This document shows, piece after piece, positions 9,415 through 17,949 of a stretch of 64,000 nucleotides of DNA (the stretch's first letter is position 1; each line of letters begins with the position of its first letter). The translations under genes were made by a program, and so were the position numbers. This DNA is from Scrofimicrobium canadense (GTDB taxonomy: Bacteria; Actinomycetota; Actinomycetes; Actinomycetales; Actinomycetaceae). The notes beneath the pieces are model-generated. The model made no database searches, had not been told where the DNA came from, and saw only the letters and a list, made by a program, of their open reading frames with translations. Where the stretch lies: contig NZ_VULO01000003.1 of the NCBI RefSeq assembly GCF_009696615.1, positions 1-64,000 on the forward strand. Direction: 5' to 3'.

Positions 9415-10947
9415 TTAGAACGCAAAAACCACAGGTGCGATAAAGAGACTCACACATGAGACAAGGACAATGCCTGCTAAAGACATCATGCACCCTACTT
9501 TGAGCAGTTCGGGGGGCCTGACCAGAACTGAACTTACCGCGATTGCATTGGGCGGCGTGCAGGCTGGCATCATAAACGCACACGATGCCGCAAGCGTTAC
9601 TGGTAACGCCAGCGCCACTGGACTCAACCCGACTGTGACGGCCATCGCCGCACCTATAGGAATCAGTGTTGCTGCCGAAGCTGTATTCGACATGAATTCG
9701 GTGAGTGCAATCGTCGCCAGGCACACCCCTATGATCAGCATCCACGTGGGGAAACCATTGAGTGCGTGGAGTTTGTGAGCCAGCCAGCCGGATAAGCCAG
9801 ATGTATTGATTTCTGAGGCCAGCGCAAGACCTCCACCAAAAAGGTACAGGATGCCCCAAGGGACGCTGCGGGTGTCTTCCCATACCAGAAGGCTCCCAGA
9901 ACCTGGTCCTCTAGCCGGAAGAACGAAGAATGCAATGCCCGCGGCGATGGCGACAACCTCGTCGGTGAGAGTTGACCCCGGCCAGACAAGAGGGAGTAGT
10001 ATCCAGCAGGCCACGGTGATTGCGAAAATTGCTAAGACTCTCAACTGCGGAGATTCTAGGGGACCTAGGCGTTCCAGTTCGGTTGCAACAATTTTTTCTC
10101 CATCTGGAACCTGTGTCATGGGTGTGCGAAATGGCCCGTGCGTCAGGATAAACCAACCTATACACAAGAACGCGCAGCTCAGCGGCACACCGACGAGCAT
10201 CCACTGACCAAATCCTATGGTGATGCCGTAGTTGTCAGCCAGGTATCCGACAAGCAGCGCATTGGGCGGGGAAGCAATGATCGTGCCGAAAGCACCAATT
10301 GAGGCAGCATAAGCGATACCTACTAGCAGTGAAGTCGAGAGTTTTCGGCAATCGACTCCATGTTTGCGCAGCAGTCCCAGCATGGAGGAGCCAATGGATA
10401 TCATCATGATTGCTGTGGCCGTATTGGAAATCCACATACCGAGGAGCATAGTGGCCAGCATGAAACCGAAGACTAGTTTTTTGGGTTCTGTGCCGAACAG
10501 GAGGACTATCCGCAGTGCAACGTGCCGGTGCAAGTTCCATCGTTGCATTGCCACTGCGAGAAGAAAGCCACCTAAGAACAGGAAAATGACTTTGTTCCCG
10601 TACGAGGCGGTGACGACTCCTACCGAGTTAACCCCTGTCAGCGGAATAACGACGATAGGTAACAGGGCTGTGACTGCGAGCGGAACGACTTCTAGCATCC
10701 ACCACAAAGCCATAAGCACGATGAGCGCCATGGTCACTGCACCGGCTCTGGGACTTACAAAGCCAGCGTCGATCGCCTCGGCCGAGGGCTCAATATCTGG
10801 CATAAGCATGTAAACAACCAGTGCGGCTAGTGGTCCTAAAAGTGCTCCCACTCGACGATTCGTCGGGATGGCTAGTTCACGGATCGCTGCGATTGCGGCG
10901 GTCATAATAGCTTTCTTGGTCGCTGACATAGGGACTAAGACGCGCAT
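9415..10947 (-). CDS. SLC13-family (DASS) sodium-dependent anion/dicarboxylate transporter
   Basis: This 510-residue multi-spanning membrane protein matches the divalent anion:sodium symporter family. The SNTATAIMM segment in the first half and the FMSNTASAATLIPIG segment in the second half are the paired SNT sodium/substrate motifs of this family. Likely substrates are C4-dicarboxylates or citrate-like anions. The start is uncertain: the ATG at 10947 or the in-frame ATG at 10929, neither with a strong ribosome-binding site. It lies 61 bases upstream of the ABC exporter pair on the same strand. Confidence 0.9.
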   Translation of the reverse strand: MRVLVPMSATKKAIMTAAIAAIRELAIPTNRRVGALLGPLAALVVYMLMPDIEPSAEAIDAGFVSPRAGAVTMALIVLMALWWMLEVVPLAVTALLPIVVIPLTGVNSVGVVTASYGNKVIFLFLGGFLLAVAMQRWNLHRHVALRIVLLFGTEPKKLVFGFMLATMLLGMWISNTATAIMMISIGSSMLGLLRKHGVDCRKLSTSLLVGIAYAASIGAFGTIIASPPNALLVGYLADNYGITIGFGQWMLVGVPLSCAFLCIGWFILTHGPFRTPMTQVPDGEKIVATELERLGPLESPQLRVLAIFAITVACWILLPLVWPGSTLTDEVVAIAAGIAFFVLPARGPGSGSLLVWEDTRSVPWGILYLFGGGLALASEINTSGLSGWLAHKLHALNGFPTWMLIIGVCLATIALTEFMSNTASAATLIPIGAAMAVTVGLSPVALALPVTLAASCAFMMPACTPPNAIAVSSVLVRPPELLKVGCMMSLAGIVLVSCVSLFIAPVVFAF

Positions 10948-11089
10948 CTACAGCTAGATTTTCCCCGTCAGCTCACACCATCAAGCCGAATTATGAAGAA
11001 TAGGGCGGTCCTAGAAGTAGACGCGTCCATCTCTCACGTTAGCAGAGGATTATCCGGTAAAATCTGGGACCTTTCTCCTCATTCGCTAA

Positions 11090-13072
11090 TCACTGCGCTA
11101 ATGTGCTAAGGCGTGGAGATTCCTCATGCTCTATCCCTTCATGCTCCCTATTTTTGTCAAATCCAAGAAGCCTCAGAGAATTAAGGATGACGAGAAGAGT
11201 TGATCCTTCGTGGATGATGACAACGGGTCCGATCGCCAATCCAATCAGCGATGCGGGCACAAGGAACGCTACGATTCCCAACGAAATCAGTAGGTTTTGT
11301 CGGATGGTTCGAGTCGTCGCTACAGAGAGTCTGCGAATAAAGGGGAGTTTTCCTAGGTCATTGGACATCAACGCAATGTCTGCTGCTTCTAGCGCTACTG
11401 CAGAGGCAGCGGCCCCCATGGCTACTCCGAGTGAGGCGCGAGCCATGGCGGGAGCATCATTGACTCCGTCTCCCACCACGCACACCAATGCGTCATCGTG
11501 ACAAAGATCGCCTACCTTACTGACTTTATCTTCAGGCAGTAGGCCCCCAGCAGCTACGTCCACACCGGTTTGGGCAGCGACAGTACCTACAACACGTTGG
11601 TGGTCGCCAGATAACATCACTACGCGGTCAATTCCTGAAGATCGCAACATAGTAATAGTCTCGCGCGCTTCTTGGCGAGGCTGGTCCATCAAACCTATGA
11701 TTCCCAGAAAGTTTTCCCCCAGTTTCACCACCATGATTGTTTGTCCCGATTCTTGCATGAGCTCCATATGTCTTTGTAGTTCTTCAGGCATAGACGCATC
11801 GGCAAATAACTGGTCATTTCCGATGAGTACTTTTTGACCGTCGACGTATGCGCTGACTCCGCGCCCGGCGGCCGCCTCTAGACCAGTTGCGTCCAGACGC
11901 TTTTCGGCAGGGACTTGTGGGCCTAGTTGCATGCTAATTGCCTGGGCAAGTGGGTGATCACTAAGAGCCTCAACTGCTACTACCACCGATACAAGCTGCG
12001 CTTCACTTTGGCCAGGAACAACATATACTTCTGTGACTCTTGGCTGCCCCCATGTGAGCGTTCCAGTTTTATCGAAGGCAATAGTGTCAACCCGGCCAAA
12101 GAGCTCCAGTGGTGCCCCACCTTTAACTAAGACCCCTGCTCTAGCAGCGCGGGCTATTGCCGACAACACCGCGGCCGGAGTGGCGATTGCCAAGGCACAA
12201 GGACTTGCCGCCACCAAAATAACCATGGCGCGATAAAAACTATCGTTAAACGGTTCTTTCAAGAACGCAACTCCGAAAAGGAGGACTATGACAACACCAA
12301 CGACGACACTTGGTACATAAATCTTTTGAAAACGATTAATAAATGTTCCTGTAGGTGAAGATGCCACATCCGCCTCGGAAACCATAGCAATCACGCGAGA
12401 AATAACAGACTCAGCGGCTGCTGCAGTCACAGTCATTTCAAAAGCGCCATTACCGTTGACCGTCCCAGCGTATACCTGTGAGTTTTCTGAAGGTTTGCCG
12501 TCAGCAGCCACCTTGTCCACGGGCATTGATTCTCCCGTCACTGCGGCTTGATCCACAGAGGTGGCCCCCTGCGTTATATACCCGTCAGCAGGAATACGAC
12601 TGTGAGGCTTTACTAGAACAGTATCTCCCACCCGGAGGTCTTTGGCCAACACCTCACGCAGCTCTCCATCAGTCTCTTTCACAGTTGCAGTGGTCGGCAT
12701 CAAGTCACCCAGCGCACTGATGGATTTGGTAGCACGCGACATCGCATACTCTTCTAACGAGTGTCCCAAGGAGAAAAGGAAAAGAAGCACAGCACCTTCA
12801 CCAAATCTACCTATGGCGGCCGCCCCACCCGCGGCGATAAGCATGAGAAGGTCAACATCGAACTGGCCGCGACGCAGGGATGTGAAGGCTTCGCGAACTG
12901 TAAAGAATCCGCCGAAAAAGTATGCGGTGAGATAGAAGCCCACACACAGGAACTCTGGTGCACCAAATACAAATTCGGACATCAGGCCAGCCACATACGC
13001 CAATCCTGACATAGCTGCAAACACGAGTTCCCATTGGAAGCCTTGGTGCTGGTGCTGATCCTGAGTAGCCAT
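11090..13072 (-). CDS. P1B-4-type heavy-metal efflux ATPase
   Basis: This 660-residue P-type ATPase has the actuator motif TGES at about 179-182, the metal-site SPC at 290-292 and the phosphorylated Asp334 in DKTGT. The GDGVNDAP hinge is in the C-terminal part. The last membrane segments contain HEGST followed by NSLRLL, which together with SPC marks the P1B-4 group (cobalt, zinc, iron or cadmium export). There is no N-terminal CxxC metal-binding domain, only a short His/Gln-rich start (DQHQHQ). It is divergent from an ArsR-type sensor, its likely regulator. Confidence 0.93.
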   Translation of the reverse strand: MATQDQHQHQGFQWELVFAAMSGLAYVAGLMSEFVFGAPEFLCVGFYLTAYFFGGFFTVREAFTSLRRGQFDVDLLMLIAAGGAAAIGRFGEGAVLLFLFSLGHSLEEYAMSRATKSISALGDLMPTTATVKETDGELREVLAKDLRVGDTVLVKPHSRIPADGYITQGATSVDQAAVTGESMPVDKVAADGKPSENSQVYAGTVNGNGAFEMTVTAAAAESVISRVIAMVSEADVASSPTGTFINRFQKIYVPSVVVGVVIVLLFGVAFLKEPFNDSFYRAMVILVAASPCALAIATPAAVLSAIARAARAGVLVKGGAPLELFGRVDTIAFDKTGTLTWGQPRVTEVYVVPGQSEAQLVSVVVAVEALSDHPLAQAISMQLGPQVPAEKRLDATGLEAAAGRGVSAYVDGQKVLIGNDQLFADASMPEELQRHMELMQESGQTIMVVKLGENFLGIIGLMDQPRQEARETITMLRSSGIDRVVMLSGDHQRVVGTVAAQTGVDVAAGGLLPEDKVSKVGDLCHDDALVCVVGDGVNDAPAMARASLGVAMGAAASAVALEAADIALMSNDLGKLPFIRRLSVATTRTIRQNLLISLGIVAFLVPASLIGLAIGPVVIIHEGSTLLVILNSLRLLGFDKNREHEGIEHEESPRLSTLAQ

Positions 13073-13153
13073 ATCGTTAATATATCATCACATTTAAATA
13101 TGTCAATGTCGTAGAAATGTATAATGATCTTCAGTCGCAGGTAAGATAAAAAT
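13073..13153. promoter_or_regulatory. Divergent promoter/operator between metal ATPase and arsR-type gene
   Basis: This 81-base A+T-rich interval separates the two divergent genes. An imperfect dyad around ACATTTAAATATGT (13090-13103) resembles A+T-rich ArsR/SmtB operators. Both promoters must lie here, so one operator could control both genes. The regulator assignment rests on gene order. Confidence 0.5.
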
Positions 13154-13459
13154 GTGGATTTTTCATCGGAACAAGCGGAGAAGGTTGCCCAAGTCATGAG
13201 CGGTCTCTCAACTGCTGTTCGTGTGCGCATACTGGCCCATCTACTCGACTCTCCAGCAACAGTTACCGAACTAACTCAAGACCTGGGGCTTAGCCAGGCA
13301 GCCGTCTCCAATCACTTGCGTATTTTGCGACATCTCAATCTCGCAAAGGGCACGCGTGAGGGGAAAAATGTTGTCTACAGCTTGCCTGACAATCACGTTC
13401 GCACAATGATCTCTGAGATATTTGAACATATTCAGCACGAGGATGATGATTTCCAATGA
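13154..13459 (+). CDS. ArsR/SmtB-family metal-sensing repressor
   Basis: This 101-residue winged-helix repressor has a helix-turn-helix around residues 36-60 (VTELTQDLGLSQAAVSNHLR). The C-terminal helix carries Asp79, His81, His92 and His95, the D-x-H-x10-H-x2-(H/E) pattern of the alpha-5 site in SmtB, CzrA and NmtR, which senses zinc, cobalt or nickel. No Cys is present, so the thiol-based arsenic, cadmium or lead site is excluded. It starts with GTG at 13154. It overlaps the next gene by four bases and is divergent from the metal ATPase. Confidence 0.9.
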   Translation: MDFSSEQAEKVAQVMSGLSTAVRVRILAHLLDSPATVTELTQDLGLSQAAVSNHLRILRHLNLAKGTREGKNVVYSLPDNHVRTMISEIFEHIQHEDDDFQ

Positions 13460-13851
13460 CCAACCTTCCATTGGGACCCCTTGCGGAGAAAATGGGAATC
13501 TCTATAGTCTCCATCGACGAAGGTTCTGGCTACGCAACAATGCCAGTTGAGGGAAATACTCAGCCTTTTGGATTGCTCCATGGCGGCGCAAACGCTGTTC
13601 TCGCCGAGCAACTAGGGTCAGCAATGGCCTACCTTCATGCTCAACCAGATAGCATCGCGGTTGGGATCGAAATTTCTATCTCCCACCATCGAAGTGTCAC
13701 GGCCGGCCTAGTTCATGCTCACGCCCACGCAATTTCGCGTGGAAGGACTCTAGCTAGTTACCATATTGAGATCAGTGACGATGCCAACCAGCGCCTTGCC
13801 ACGGCCCGCCTCACCTGTATGATTCGCCCGCGCCGGGAGAGTCCACGGTAG
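13456..13851 (+). CDS. Hotdog-fold thioesterase, PaaI/MenI type
   Basis: This 131-residue single-domain hotdog protein has the family signature QPFGLLHGGANAVLAEQLGS around residues 36-55, where the HGG turn and the acidic residue on the following helix form the active site of PaaI and DHNA-CoA thioesterases. It probably hydrolyses an acyl-CoA or aryl-CoA. Its ATG overlaps the arsR-type stop (ATGA), so it is translated from the same message. The link with metal sensing is unexplained. Confidence 0.88.
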   Translation: MTNLPLGPLAEKMGISIVSIDEGSGYATMPVEGNTQPFGLLHGGANAVLAEQLGSAMAYLHAQPDSIAVGIEISISHHRSVTAGLVHAHAHAISRGRTLASYHIEISDDANQRLATARLTCMIRPRRESPR

Positions 13852-14002
13852 CTAACCTGGTAGCTTCAACACCGTCTAATGCTTTTGTAATACGCTGGTG
13901 CTGTTCATCAGAGAGTTCATCAGGCAAAGCATCCAACAGATGCCACGCCGATGACACCGCGCAGCCGTAGGAGATCGTGACCGACTTTCGCTCGTAGGTC
14001 AA
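13811..14002 (-). CDS. Possible small protein of unknown function
   Basis: A 63-codon frame (TTG start) contains a helix-like segment LPDELSDEQHQRITKAL. Its last 41 bases overlap the 3' end of the thioesterase gene on the other strand, and it lies just downstream of the alpha/beta hydrolase gene on the same strand. The frame stays open upstream of the TTG into the hydrolase gene. I do not recognise it, and it could be non-coding or a remnant. Confidence 0.25.
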   Translation of the reverse strand: MTYERKSVTISYGCAVSSAWHLLDALPDELSDEQHQRITKALDGVEATRLATVDSPGAGESYR

Positions 14003-14043
14003 GAATAAATTAGAGAGTCGCCTCGAAACTTCCTCGCAGTGTC

Positions 14044-15750
14044 TTATCGGCCAGTGACACCTAGCTGTTCCCTAATAACAAGGTTCATCTCGGTAATCTT
14101 CGCTTCAGAAAAACTCAATACAGATCCTCGATAGGGGGCTTCTTTCTCTCCCAGTCCCAACAATCGTACCCACACAAAAGCCAACTCTTCCTGATAGGTG
14201 TGACCATGTCCTGCGGGAGCCATCCCTGCCATGGGAAGGTCAGCAATAATCTGAAGAAACGTCACAAAGGGAGTGAAGCGGATGTATGGACTGACATCGA
14301 GGCCAGCTCGCTCACGAATCCAATCGGGTTCCCAAATCATTGTCCGAGGTCGATACCACACCACCGGGTCCGAAGCATGCTGCACAAAAACTACGCGAGG
14401 AAAAAACCATCTACCATACTCACGACCGTATATATCCTTATCGAGGTGGTCGGGCTGGTTAATAAAACGAACGTTTTTTCCTGAGTCGTAGACCGGAGCC
14501 ACTTCCGGACTCCCCCTATGGCGAGATTCTGTCACTAGCCGAGACAGCGGTGCCGTTGCCGGAGCACCAACAAATAGTGCACCATCTACCTGGTCGAGGA
14601 GTTCATCAACTCCCTCGAAAGGCCACTGTGCGCCTTCAGCTCCGAGGGATTCCCCTGCGACAACGATGAAAGGCCGCGATTCACGCGGACGCTTTTTGAC
14701 GTAGTCCATTACTGTTCTCAAGAGGACGCGCGAAGACTCCCTACATGTCTCCATTTCGGTGGTCAAGATTGCTGCCGAAAACAGATACGAATACTGCATA
14801 GTTACTGTTGCACAGTCCCCACGGGTAAGGTATTCCATGGGTTGCACGCTCCACTCGTCCACCCATCCAGATCCCGTAGTGAAATAGATGAGAAGTACCG
14901 ATCTGTCGAGAGCTCCCGTCCGTTCCATTTCACGAACCAAAAGATCAGCGCTACTTTGGTAGTCCCCAGCATGAGGCGAACGGCCTGTATACAGTCGAAT
15001 GGGCTCCATGGCGGGACCCCCCATCAACTGTTGGATTCCTTCAACATGCGCTCCTCTCGACAAGAACGCTCGTCCCTGGGCACCCACGGATTGCCAGGAA
15101 CACAATGACTCCGGAGAAGCAGAGCGCTCAGGCTGAGAAGGCCGGTTCACTGAAGAGACTATACGGTTATCTCGCTTGGCAGCATCATGTGCAAATATCT
15201 TCATGATGAAGCGGAAAACGATCTTATTGGCAATAAGTAGAACAACCACAACGGTGATAATGCCTTGGACAACTGCAGCAACCATATGCGGCATGAACGG
15301 TGCCAACATATTGACACCTTTAATATAGAGAGCAACGATAATGCCGACTAAAACCATGAGCGTTGCAAACATCACAAGGGAACCAAGTACACCGAGGAAA
15401 TATCGCCCAAGAGTCTGCGGTGTAGCCCCGATCATTCGTGCTTCGCGATTCATCGCGAAAGCCGAAAGGACAATGAGTCTTAATGCCCACAGTGACAAAG
15501 CCGCTAAACCGCACCACATGAGAAGCCGAGTAGCGAATGCGGAAGCCGTAATGTGGATGTCTAAAAAACGCAGGAGACCGGTCCCCACATTCTCAACCAA
15601 CCATCCCAGGCAATACCCCATAGTCAGCGCAATGCCAGAAACAAAGGCATGCCACCACCATGGACGCGGTAAAAGTGAAGGTGAGACAGACACTGCGTAC
15701 ATGACTACAGCCATGAGCACACCTAGTAGTGAAAAGGAAAGGTGAAACAT
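14044..15750 (-). CDS. Membrane-anchored alpha/beta-hydrolase family protein (PF10081/PF15420 type)
   Basis: This 568-residue protein has several N-terminal transmembrane helices, beginning with a segment containing the characteristic SPSLLPRPWWWHAF, followed by a C-terminal alpha/beta-hydrolase domain. The nucleophile elbow is VVAGESLGAEGAQ (G-E-S-L-G). This fusion of a membrane region and a hydrolase is known across Actinobacteria as the Abhydrolase_9 family, whose substrate is not established. The frame appears intact and is transcribed away from the sortase locus flank. Confidence 0.85.
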   Translation of the reverse strand: MFHLSFSLLGVLMAVVMYAVSVSPSLLPRPWWWHAFVSGIALTMGYCLGWLVENVGTGLLRFLDIHITASAFATRLLMWCGLAALSLWALRLIVLSAFAMNREARMIGATPQTLGRYFLGVLGSLVMFATLMVLVGIIVALYIKGVNMLAPFMPHMVAAVVQGIITVVVVLLIANKIVFRFIMKIFAHDAAKRDNRIVSSVNRPSQPERSASPESLCSWQSVGAQGRAFLSRGAHVEGIQQLMGGPAMEPIRLYTGRSPHAGDYQSSADLLVREMERTGALDRSVLLIYFTTGSGWVDEWSVQPMEYLTRGDCATVTMQYSYLFSAAILTTEMETCRESSRVLLRTVMDYVKKRPRESRPFIVVAGESLGAEGAQWPFEGVDELLDQVDGALFVGAPATAPLSRLVTESRHRGSPEVAPVYDSGKNVRFINQPDHLDKDIYGREYGRWFFPRVVFVQHASDPVVWYRPRTMIWEPDWIRERAGLDVSPYIRFTPFVTFLQIIADLPMAGMAPAGHGHTYQEELAFVWVRLLGLGEKEAPYRGSVLSFSEAKITEMNLVIREQLGVTGR

Positions 15751-15773
15751 CTATTCTCCGTTAGACAGTGCTT

Positions 15774-16659
15774 CTACCTTATAGGAATAGGCAACCCCTT
15801 TTCCTCAGCACTTTTCTCAGCGCAGTGTCGAGGAATACGGGACCTAGCAGCTTTCTTTCGATCCACTGCCCACAGTCCCGTCCACGTTGTGATGCCGATG
15901 GCCAGCAAAATAATGATCCACCAAGGAAAGTCGGGGTGATAATCAGAGACTTTGACACCGACATCCTCGTTACTTGAGGGAGTTGGGATGCGCTCTCCAG
16001 TCACCAATAGTCGATGGCTATTCACACCGGTGGGTGTGCAGGTAACTAAGGTCACGAGATCCGCTCCCGCTACTTGCCTCAGGTACTCTCCAGAATCGGG
16101 CTCCACCGTGACGATGCGATTCACCCGATGGTAGAAAGAACGATCACCAACTTGAGTGCTAAAAACATCCCCAATCTTCACCTTGTGCAACTCAGAAAAG
16201 CTTTGCTGTAGTCAGACCCGAATGGGCGGTGATCACCGAGTGACTAGACTCCCCTCCCACAGGCAGAGCTGATCCATGTAGATGTCCAGCACCCCTCTCC
16301 AGCGTCTGGTCTGCTGTACCGTGAAATATGGGCAATGCGGTATTAACAGAAGGAATATCAACCCAAGCCATGGGTAACCCTTCACCAAAATCCAGTTGTC
16401 TTTCATATTCGGGTATACGATCCCGCATATCTTCAGCCTGGCCCCTCTCATTGAGAATATAGGGGTCACGCAGAGGGCCGTTGGAAAGCTGCCGGTTGTA
16501 TTTGCGGGCTTGATCGATCATGCGATCCAGTTGCTGCTGGTCAAATGTTGCAACACTGTCAGCATAAGCCCGACTCTGCTCGTGATATCCCAGCGTGGAA
16601 AACCAGTTCGCAATGGTAGGAAATAGTAGCACTACTGCCCCGATCTCCATAATCAGCAC
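15774..16659 (-). pseudogene. Class C sortase (pilus polymerase), frameshifted
   Basis: Two adjoining frames together encode a class C sortase. The upstream frame (16659 to 16192) has an N-terminal membrane segment (VVLLFPTIANWF) and the catalytic His in ITAHSGL. It ends KLF at a TGA (16192-16194). The next frame continues with HKVKIGDVF, the catalytic Cys in LVTCTPTG and the Arg in RLLVTGER, then a C-terminal membrane helix. All three catalytic residues are thus present but split. Relative to usual class C sortases, which read KLF-(T/S)-(D/E)-L here, two bases appear missing. Upstream, an in-frame TGA at 16687-16689 separates a possible native N-terminus starting at the ATG at 16701. It lies next to a broken pilin gene. 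Confidence 0.85.
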
Positions 16660-16744
16660 TAATAGTAGCCGCTGCCAAGGAGACGATCATATAGACCTCA
16701 TAGCCAACTCTTCCCTCCAGCTGTTCTTGATACTTCTTAGACGC

Positions 16745-16780
16745 GTTGGGGTGTAGGCCCCCCAACGCCCACACCCCAAC
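16745..16780. terminator. Inverted repeat between pilin and sortase genes
   Basis: GTTGGGGTGT at 16745-16754 is perfectly complementary to ACACCCCAAC at 16771-16780, with a 16-base loop. No T-run follows on the minus strand, so it may be a processing site or attenuator between pilin and sortase rather than a classic terminator. Confidence 0.45.
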
Positions 16781-16795
16781 AACTACTGAGAGGCT

Positions 16796-17466
16796 CTATC
16801 GACGTATGTAACGCACTGTCAATGCTGTTGCCCCTGCGACTAAAAGCACGCCCGCGACAATGAAGAGAACCGTTCCTGGACCACCGGTGAAGGGCAGTTG
16901 GATTCCGGCTCCGCGCTTGACGTTTTCCACTGAAAGCTCATATATGTCGTCCACGGTGTTGTCTTTGGTGATTTCAAAGGCAACGGGCTCTGCTAAGAGT
17001 TCGTACCCGGAAGGAGCCTTGACCTCTTTGAGCCAGTAGTAGAGGTAACCTTCGCCTCATTACTATCCGTTGTGCCCCGATCTACCTGGCTGACCGAGAA
17101 CCCTTCATCCACAAGCTTTGCTTGCGTCGGTGTACCCAAATCAGAAACTAGGGTTTGCAAGTCCTGCCAGCCCTTGTTCGAAGCGAGGTTGAAACCGTCT
17201 TTTGTAACGCTGTAAAGAGTGAACTCCGCACCTTCGAGTGGAGTACGGGATACAGTTTGCTCTGTCCCATTTGGGTTAGGTTGACCTTGGCTAGGATCAC
17301 CCTCATATTTGTGGATATTCAGGGATCCCTTTGCATCAGGATCGATGGTTGACACTTCAGCTGCCATTGCAGTTCCAGCTAGCCCGATGGTCGCCACAGT
17401 TGCGGCTGCTAGTGTCGCGAGAACTGAACGAAGACCCCGCAAAGTCTTGTTATTACGCACAGGCAT
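16796..17466 (-). pseudogene. LPXTG pilin (SpaA/FimA-like shaft subunit), internally deleted and frameshifted
   Basis: The N-terminal part, from ATG at 17466, has a signal peptide ending near GTAMA. It then shows a pilin D1-like segment with GSLNIHKYEG and PLEGAEFTLY. Near 17030-17060 the frame is lost. In the next frame the C-terminal end of a pilin resumes with YYWLKEVKAPSGYELLAEP, then the sorting signal LPFTG (16883-16897), a hydrophobic helix and the tail RYIRR. Only about 220 codons remain, where FimA/SpaA shaft pilins have roughly 500. The middle, including any WxxxVYPK pilin motif, is gone. A longer frame to 17571 adds no signal-peptide-like start. Confidence 0.85.
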
Positions 17467-17949
17467 TCCTTCCAAAAATAGTCTGTGTGAATATGTACAA
17501 AGCTGACACTTTCTTATGTGTCTAATGCCAACTTTCGGTAGATTCACCCCCGGCGCCTCCACCTCCGACAATTCATCCGATCGCCTGGTAATGAAAACAC
17601 TACCAACCAGAACGCAGTTACGCTACCCCAAAATGACACCGTTTTATATGTTTTGAGTCACACGCATGCAACCGTGAATTGTTGGACTCCTATTAGGCAC
17701 ATCTCAACCCCCTATGCGCACAATCTCATAATACCCTCTCTGAACAGTTAACTTGTCGCTCCCAAGAGATCTGCCCATATCAACCGACGGATCATAAAAC
17801 TGTCACCGCTTCCCCACCAGACATGATCTACACCACCACACAGGCTTTCCCGCTTCCCCACGGTCGATAACCGCGTTACCCTTCAATAGATCGGGCGTCT
17901 GGTACGCCTTTATATAAAGACTTTTTCCCTTGCACCAAGGAGTTGGCCT
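17467..17949. promoter_or_regulatory. Divergent intergenic region between pilin and tip-protein pseudogenes
   Basis: No gene is visible in these 483 bases. A perfect palindrome CTTTATATAAAG lies at 17908-17919, followed by an AAGGAG ribosome-binding site (about 17936-17941) for the tip-protein start at 17950. Promoters for both divergent surface-protein genes should lie here. Confidence 0.5.

Noticed and set aside
16559-16774. 71-codon frame over the sortase 5' end, considered as a sortase N-terminus
   Set aside because: Its sequence lacks a membrane helix, whereas the adjacent frame has the expected hydrophobic segment.
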